Assembly (NCBI RefSeq): GCF_021130785.1
Contig: NC_060213.1
Span: 133,872,001 to 133,936,000 of the forward strand
DNA from: Homalodisca vitripennis
Taxonomy: Eukaryota > Arthropoda > Insecta > Hemiptera > Cicadellidae
DNA length: 64,000 nt
Direction of reading: 5' to 3'
Positions 58,226-64,000 of the stretch are shown here, piece by piece. The notes below the pieces were generated by a model. That model was not told the DNA's origin and ran no database searches. It worked only from the letters and a program-made list of their open reading frames with translations. Positions within the stretch are counted from its first letter, which is position 1. Each line of letters begins with the position of its first letter. The position numbers and the translations under genes were made by a program.

Positions 58226-60640
58226 ATCCTGTGATACAAGATACAAGATCGTTTATTTTCCATTTAAGTAATACAGTGATTACAATAGGCATTGTCAGTT
58301 ACATTTTGTTATTATCTACAAACAAGATTGTTTCAATATCATAAATAAACATATAGATACACACAAAAATAAATAGCACATATAACACAGACATTATAAA
58401 ATATTACATAAAATAAATTAACAGTTTATTATCAAGTTTGTAAAATTGATCCTACTTCTAAAGCGTTCGTGTCACATGTCCATGTAAGTTTACTCCTCAA
58501 TATTAAAAAATGGATTTTCTGCCAACCAACCCTTGAGTAATAATTTAAATTTATTTAGTTCAAGGTACCAACATTCCTTTGGCAGTTTATTAAAAAGTGC
58601 AAATGTTCATGCAATAATGGCTGACCTGGGCTTTCTTGAGCCTTACAAAAGGTAATTCTAGCTTATACTTAGATCTCGTACTATAATTGTGTATGTCCCT
58701 GTCTTAGCTGGTAATTATGAATATTTTCCCTAACATTGACTAGAGCGGAGAAAATATACATGTTTATAACAGTCATTATTTTATATTCTTTAAAAATAGG
58801 ACGACAGTGTTCTCTACTACCAGTATTTTTGATAACCCTTAGTGCCATTTTTTGCCATATCAAAACTCTCTGAACCCCACAGCTGTTCCCCCATAGATTT
58901 ATACCATATTGATAATATAGAATGAAAAAAAGGCATAATATGACATAATTAACATTTTTTTACTAACACAGACTTAATTTACGTAACAAAATATATAACT
59001 CTAGATAACTTAACACATAATTGACTAGTATGATTATCCCAGCTTAGTTTGCTATCCAGGTGATTTCCTAAAAGTTTAACAGAACTCTTTGTGCTGTTGT
59101 TTGTCCAAAGAGAAAAATATTTCTTCGGTTTTACCAGCATTTACAGTCAACATATTGTTTTTGAACCATTCAAGCGCTATTTGTAAAGATTGATTTTGCA
59201 ATGTAACTAAGTCATTAAGGTGTTTGCTTGAATTGAATAAAGTTGTGTCGTCCGCGTATAAAACTGATGCACAGGGCATACTATTGGCAAAATCATTAAT
59301 GGCTATAATAAAACAAAAAAGGACCAAGTACCGATCCTTGTGGTACACCAACTTGCCACATTTTTGTAATCTGAGAAAATCAGAACCCTGAATCACAATT
59401 TGACTTTTGTTTGTTAAATATGATGATAACAAGAAAAGTTCTTTACCCCTAACTCCGTAGCTGTGTAATTTTTTAACAAGAAGCTTGTGTGGTATACTAT
59501 CAAATGCTTTTGACAAGTCAATTAGAGTAGCAGAGCATTGGATCTCTGTTTTCAAAACTTATGAGGACCTTTTCAACAATTGATTGAACTGCTTTTGATG
59601 TGTTTTTTCCTGGTAAAAATCCAAACTGTTCTTTCACACAAAAGCGAGCTACTGTCAAAAAAATTATACAGCTGATCTTTGACACAATACTCAAATATTT
59701 TACTCACTATAGGGACTAATGATATTGGCCTGTAGCTAGAGGGACTGTTTTCTATCACCTTTCTTGAATATTGGTGTAATCCTCACTACCTTAAGTTTTG
59801 CTAGGAAAAATCCCTTGATCCAAAATCATATTAAATATATATATACTAAAGGTTCAGCTATTGTGTCTATTATTTCTTTAAATATCTTATTAGAAAACCC
59901 ATAGAAATCTTCACTTTGTGATGAGCTAAATTTTAGATACACACAACAAGACATCCTTGACAGTAATGGGTTTCCAAGTAAAGTACTTTCTTTCAAAGGA
60001 TCTACAAGAGATAAAACTGTTTACATTTTGAATAGCTAAATCAAAGTTATCATTTGGATGTAGGTTTATTCATTTGGCTAACACAATTTACAAAATAATT
60101 ATTAAAAGTATCAGAATCAATTGTAGTCTTTTGATATTCCTTGTTACAGTTTGATTCAGACTTAATAACATTCCAAGCAGCTTTACACTTATTTTTGGAT
60201 GATAGAATGTAATTTTCAAAAGCAATTTGTTTGGCCCGTCTTATTTCAGCCTTGTATTGCTTTCTGATTGTAATGTATGCAGTTTTGTGAACATTTTCCA
60301 TCAGTAAAGATCTTTGTGATTTTTATATATATCATAAAATACCATAACAGAATCCCTGTAGGATTTAAGTTGAGGTGTAAACCACTTATTTTTTATTTTA
60401 TTTTTACTTTTGGACTCATTTACCTTTACAATTTTTTACAGGGCAACATTCGTCATAATTAACACTTAATATGCTCAAAAAATAAGTCAAAGCTTCGTTT
60501 TACATTAGCATACCGATACAAGTAATTCCAACTAAAGTTATTTAAATTTTCTTTCAGATAAGATACAGCCTGGGAGTCTAAAGATCTAACCTGTTTTAGT
60601 GATTACGTTAGCTCTACTTTTGATATGAATCCTAACCTGG
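58226..60640 (-). mobile_element. Jockey/CR1-like LINE, 5' truncated, inactivated
   Basis: The 3' end near 58226 closes with ATCTTGTATCTTGTATC, a short tandem tail. Going upstream on the minus strand come RPIFKEYKIMTVINMYIFSA, the polymerase, and a linker with KQYKAEIRRAKQIAFENYIL and AAWNVIKSES (60110-60260). The endonuclease is missing, so the copy is truncated near 60640. Many frame breaks. It lies upstream of the last recognised host exon. Confidence 0.85.
59076..59758 (-). pseudogene. Reverse transcriptase of the 58-60 kb LINE
   Basis: The piece 59573-59758 reads [20 protein letters not shown]. The next frame, 59076-59555, gives [20 protein letters not shown] then VLYADDTTLFNSSKHLNDLV, so both catalytic Asp regions are present, and ends near [16 protein letters not shown]. 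The GVPQGS block is mutated to text around LVYHKDRYLV by a frameshift. The spacing is right for a CR1/Jockey-like polymerase. Confidence 0.85.
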
Positions 60641-60889
60641 CTCGTGATCTACTCCTGACTTAGTTCTTAAAACCAGTCCTTTAAACATAAATCAGTTTTA
60701 TTACTTGAAGCCAAATATAACAAATACAATACAGAATATATAGAGTGTACTTAACTGGAATTCCAAAACTACAAATACAGGTTTTAAATGAACAAAGTAT
60801 TACTTTTATTATAATAATCGCCATTCACAGCGGTTTATATCAGGATTATACTGATTTTATAGCACAAGTTCTGATAAATGCTATAGAGG
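60641..60889. other. Spacer, nothing recognised
   Basis: AT-rich sequence between the LINE and a tandem array. Confidence 0.5.
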
Positions 60890-61400
60890 TCCCGTAATTC
60901 AAAACTGTATGAGTAGATTTTTGTAAACTTTTGTATAAGCCTACACATTCCATATATATAGTCTACCATATTATACTACTCCCCTCATTCATAGGACGTG
61001 CCTATTTTCAGAGATTTATCGATTTTTTCAAATCAAATACTAAAAAACAAATATATGGATGGCCGCACCTTAAAAACGTATGAACCGATTTTGATAAAAC
61101 TTTTTATACACATTCAAGACATAGTGTACTATATTACATTACAACCCTCATTCTTAGGTCCCACCTATTTTTGGAGCAATATCGATTTTACTGGTCAAAT
61201 ACTGAAAAAAACAAATCAATGGATGGCTGAACCTTAAAAACTTAAGAGCCAATTTTGATAAAACATTCTGTAGGACATATTCAGGACATATTCTACCAGA
61301 TCCTCATTCTTAGGTTGCACCTATTTTCGGAGCTACACCAAATGTTAAGGGTAAATATTGAAAAAAAACTTATGGTGGCTGTACCTGAACAGAAAATATT
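60890..61400. repeat. Tandem repeat, about 155-163 bp unit, near 3 copies
   Basis: The block CTCATTCTTAGG then a short variable part and CACCTATTTTYGGAG starts at 60984, 61147 and 61303. Other shared blocks are GATGGCYGMACCTTAAAAAC-like text, GAACCGATTTTGATAAAAC and ACATTCARGACATA. Identity between copies is moderate, so the array is old. Confidence 0.75.
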
Positions 61401-61931
61401 GATGATAGAAATTAAAAAAAAAATATTATTGTGTATTAAATTTGATGAGATAACTGTATTTAGGCAAGATTGTCAAAACTGCAGTAGTAAATAAAATGGC
61501 AAAACTTTTACCTACGGTTTAGACACTGTTGGTAATGTTTAGTTAAAATTCATATTTTAGCAACTGGAAGAAATCCAAGGATCAAACCCATGCCTTTAAA
61601 TACTATTCACTAAATGTTTAAAGATTAAAATCATCCATCAACCTGTATCAGATTGATGTGAATTTTATTTTGGAAAAAATTACTTTTAAACATTATTAAT
61701 TAATATTTGAATTTCTGGTTTTTTGGAAGAGCCTAAAAAAGTTGATATCCACACTCATAAATTATATTCACAAATTACATTCCAATATTAGTGGCAATAA
61801 TATGCACTATTTATAATGTTATATAATATAACTCGATTAATAGTACAAAACAACATATATTTGCATTCTGTTACATGAATGAAAATTGCTTACAGGAACA
61901 TTAATTTAGTTAGTGTTTGTTGTCCTCATAC
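61401..61931. other. Spacer, nothing recognised
   Basis: AT-rich. No exon or repeat end recognised. Confidence 0.5.
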
Positions 61932-62048
61932 CTTGTTGGTGTGGTTTTGGTACGTCTCAAAGTTGGTGGTAGTGTGGAGGGGGGCTGTCCTGCCCCCGTG
62001 TCTACGCTGCCCCAACCATTGCGACATAATGTAGCGGTCATCCTCTAC
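61932..62048 (-). CDS. Candidate upstream host exon
   Basis: The minus strand has GCTGCATTTACAAG as acceptor and AACAAG|GTATGAGG as donor. The 117-nt span codes VEDDRYIMSQWLGQRRHGGR then TAPLHTTTNFETYQNHTNK with no stop, and is much more GC-rich than its surroundings. It ends in phase 0, while the 57.0 kb exon needs one leading base, so the two cannot be joined directly; another exon may lie between, or this is a different gene. I recognise no domain. The pyrimidine tract is weak. Confidence 0.35.
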
Positions 62049-62614
62049 CTTGTAAATGCAGCATAGCTTCCAGAATTGTTACTCGAACACACTGCCCCAC
62101 ATTACAGTTGTATACTCAGTGGCCGATTGGTTGCAGATGATTCCAAAAGGAATCGTCAGGATGTAAGGAGTTGTAAAAATTGTCCCAGGAAACTCTGGAC
62201 GCTTTTCTTTTAGGAAGCGAGGGTTCAAGAGGATGGATTCTGATGAACCTTGGGAGTTTTTTTCTCCTGAAGGTCTTCTTTCAAACAGAAGAAAGATCCT
62301 TAAACTCTCTGGAAGCCTGTCCTGTTGAAGTTCACAAAGATGGATGTGAGAGGACTCTCCTCTGTTGACTTAAGAATTCAAAGAAGGGGCTCTTTTCCGA
62401 GACTGTTTGGAACTGTTGAAATTAAAACCGGTACTCTTTGGGATTATACCGACCACACCAGTATGAAGAACACAAAAATATAAATTTATAGAAACAAACA
62501 TGATAGAACGATAAAACAACTCTTTAATTACAAAATTACAAACTTACAAGCATTTCCAGGTATTGTGATCGGTATTGCTGTCCGCTGTTATCTTATCTTT
62601 CTTGAGAATCCCGA

Positions 62615-62824
62615 TTACGGCAGGCCGTGCGGTATCACATGATTATTTAAGTTTTTTGCACGGTACATAATTGCCTTTCCATTACAATTCAATTTATATT
62701 TCTGATCAGCCCCTCCAGAATTTGATATTTTACTGATAGGTACTATCTCGAGGGATGTTTTTTCTTTCGTTGACATCAGCGCGGGGCAGCCGAAGTCTGC
62801 GCTGATGGCCGGAGGCACTCGCAT
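62615..62824 (-). CDS. Small open frame, unrecognised
   Basis: From ATG at about 62824 it reads MRVPPAISADFGCPALMSTK then EKTSLEIVPISKISNSGGAD and ends HGLP. The start context (CCCAAAATG) is fair. A second frame overlapping its end reads PAVIGILKKDKITADSNTDH before a GTAAGT site, so a frameshifted or spliced mobile-element protein is possible. There is no family assignment and no neighbour that explains it. Confidence 0.2.
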   Translation of the reverse strand: MRVPPAISADFGCPALMSTKEKTSLEIVPISKISNSGGADQKYKLNCNGKAIMYRAKNLNNHVIPHGLP

Positions 62825-62950
62825 TTTGGGTGGCAAAGTGTGATCAAGAATAAAAACCAGTTTTGAGTGTTTTTTTTCAATAAAGAGTTTAGTTTTTGTT
62901 TGGTAATGTTTGTTTTTGTTGAATTTTTGTGTTTGGATAAATGTAGGAAC

Positions 62951-63465
62951 AAAATTTGATTAAATTTAAAAAAAAACCAAAAGAATTTTTGATTAAAATA
63001 GCACCATATTCCATTGAGGAGTTTTTGGGAAAGAAACTATAATTAAAATTTGTGTATACACTTTGTCTATTTATTTACTTATAAGCTATTATTTAAGTTG
63101 TAGTTTATGTATACACGTAGTGCCGTAAACTTAAGAAAATTTTGTGATAAGATCCTTTTTCTGTATAAGAATTTATGTTAGAAACTAACTACTTCTTGGA
63201 AAATATTTTTTTTCTGTTTGGTGACCTGTTAAATGTTATATTTTTATTTGTTTTTAAATTTTTGCTAATTATTATATTAGTTTGATTTAAGTTATATGTC
63301 AGCTGTTGCTCGTATTAATTTAATTATTATATGCAAATTTTTGTTATTATTTAACTATTATTCAATATTATTAATTATTAGTAATTATACTTATTGTAGG
63401 TTGACGCTATTCATTGTACAATGTACATTTTATTGAATAAAGGATTTTTGAATTTGAATTAGGGG
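62951..63465 (+). mobile_element. LINE 3' end, plus strand
   Basis: One frame reads QNLIKFKKKPKEFLIKIAPY then SIEEFLGKKL and a stop at 63042, the FKxKLKxFL...YSxEEFL ending of Jockey/CR1-like ORF2. About 420 bases of AT-rich 3' UTR follow, with TTGTACAATGTACATTTTAT then TGAATAAAGGATTTTTGAAT at the end, matching the tail style of the 42.5-kb LINE. The rest of the element is missing. Confidence 0.65.
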
Positions 63466-64000
63466 TAAAACACGGAAGTACAACAAAGCGACGCACCAGC
63501 TGAACGGGCGGTGAGACTCTGCAATCATGTTATCTACTAGACTGCTCGACTTTTACCTAGCTGTCTGAGGATGGGGAGGGGTTTGCGATAAGAACAATAC
63601 CTGTTTTATATTGACGAAATATTGTTCTACGCTAATCTAGTAATCAGTAGCAAAATGTCAAATAACGATTCATGTCTGGGTGTGGTCGGTACAATCCCAA
63701 AGTACCTTAAAACCTCCTGTTGCCTTCTCCGCTGGGATGTGTCGTCTTCCAAAAAAAAAGAAAACCCTGGTGGTTAGGACTTTGGTCTACTTTCCTTTTT
63801 CTTACTGAAGAAAAAGATCTCTCTAACAAAAGAGAAGACGCCTGTAGCAGAGACTTGGATAACGCTTTCTTGGTTGGAATCTTTCAATCTGGTAGATGAA
63901 CGCCTCTTTGTGTATCCTGTGAACTTTCGTTCAACCACTCTTTAGGAGTTACCTTTCAATTAGATTGAATCACAATTTGTTTACAGCTCTAATAGCTTTT
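63466..64000. other. No recognisable gene
   Basis: Mixed-composition sequence. No frame, repeat end or exon that I can support. Confidence 0.5.

Overview
The window looks like AT-rich eukaryotic nuclear DNA, very probably from an insect. The evidence is R1-type, CR1-type and Jockey/CR1-like non-LTR retrotransposons, hAT, mariner and piggyBac-like DNA elements, long introns with GT..AG junctions, and no bacterial-style gene packing. No species can be named from the sequence; a large-genome insect such as a hemipteran would fit, but that is inference. Almost every long open frame is a transposon remnant, an accidental frame or an assembly artefact.

The one convincing host gene is on the minus strand. 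Six exons (56856-57027, 51621-51661, 44050-44356, 42223-42370, 39553-39632, 36176-36310) have good splice sites, and all five junctions keep codon phase exactly. The joined product (about 294 residues, incomplete at both ends) holds a double-stranded-RNA-binding fold followed by a segment resembling the approach to an R3H domain, as in the NF-kappa-B-repressing factor (NKRF) family. Its introns are packed with transposons: a piggyBac-like element and a short TIR element (36.8-38.7 kb), a LINE 3' end (42.5-43.3 kb), a mariner pseudogene (46.8-48.0 kb) and two R1-type fragments (49.5-51.0 and about 54.3-55.3 kb). Further pieces lie downstream (R1 element 33.25-36.12 kb) and upstream (LINE 58.2-60.6 kb).

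The left third (1-31 kb) has no recognisable host gene. It holds decayed LINE reverse-transcriptase scraps (0.9 and 5.7 kb), paired-end MITEs (7.0 and 26.6 kb), a large foldback element (8.5-9.0 kb), an 804-bp non-autonomous hAT element with a perfect 8-bp target duplication (9745-10548), a minisatellite (11.3-12.2 kb), a nearly full-length but mutated CR1-type LINE with an SGNH/GDSL-esterase-like ORF1 (about 12.5-17.17 kb), several inverted repeats (23-25 kb), and a 4.07-kb hAT element with a dead transposase (27265-31337).

Three C-rich tracts (17906-18005, 31862-31961, 58019-58118) are each exactly 100 nt and share a C15A period of 16. They are best explained as encoded assembly-gap placeholders, so the glycine-rich frames through them are not genes and sequence is probably missing at those points.

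I found no RNA gene, CRISPR array, operon or bacterial-type regulatory element that I could support.
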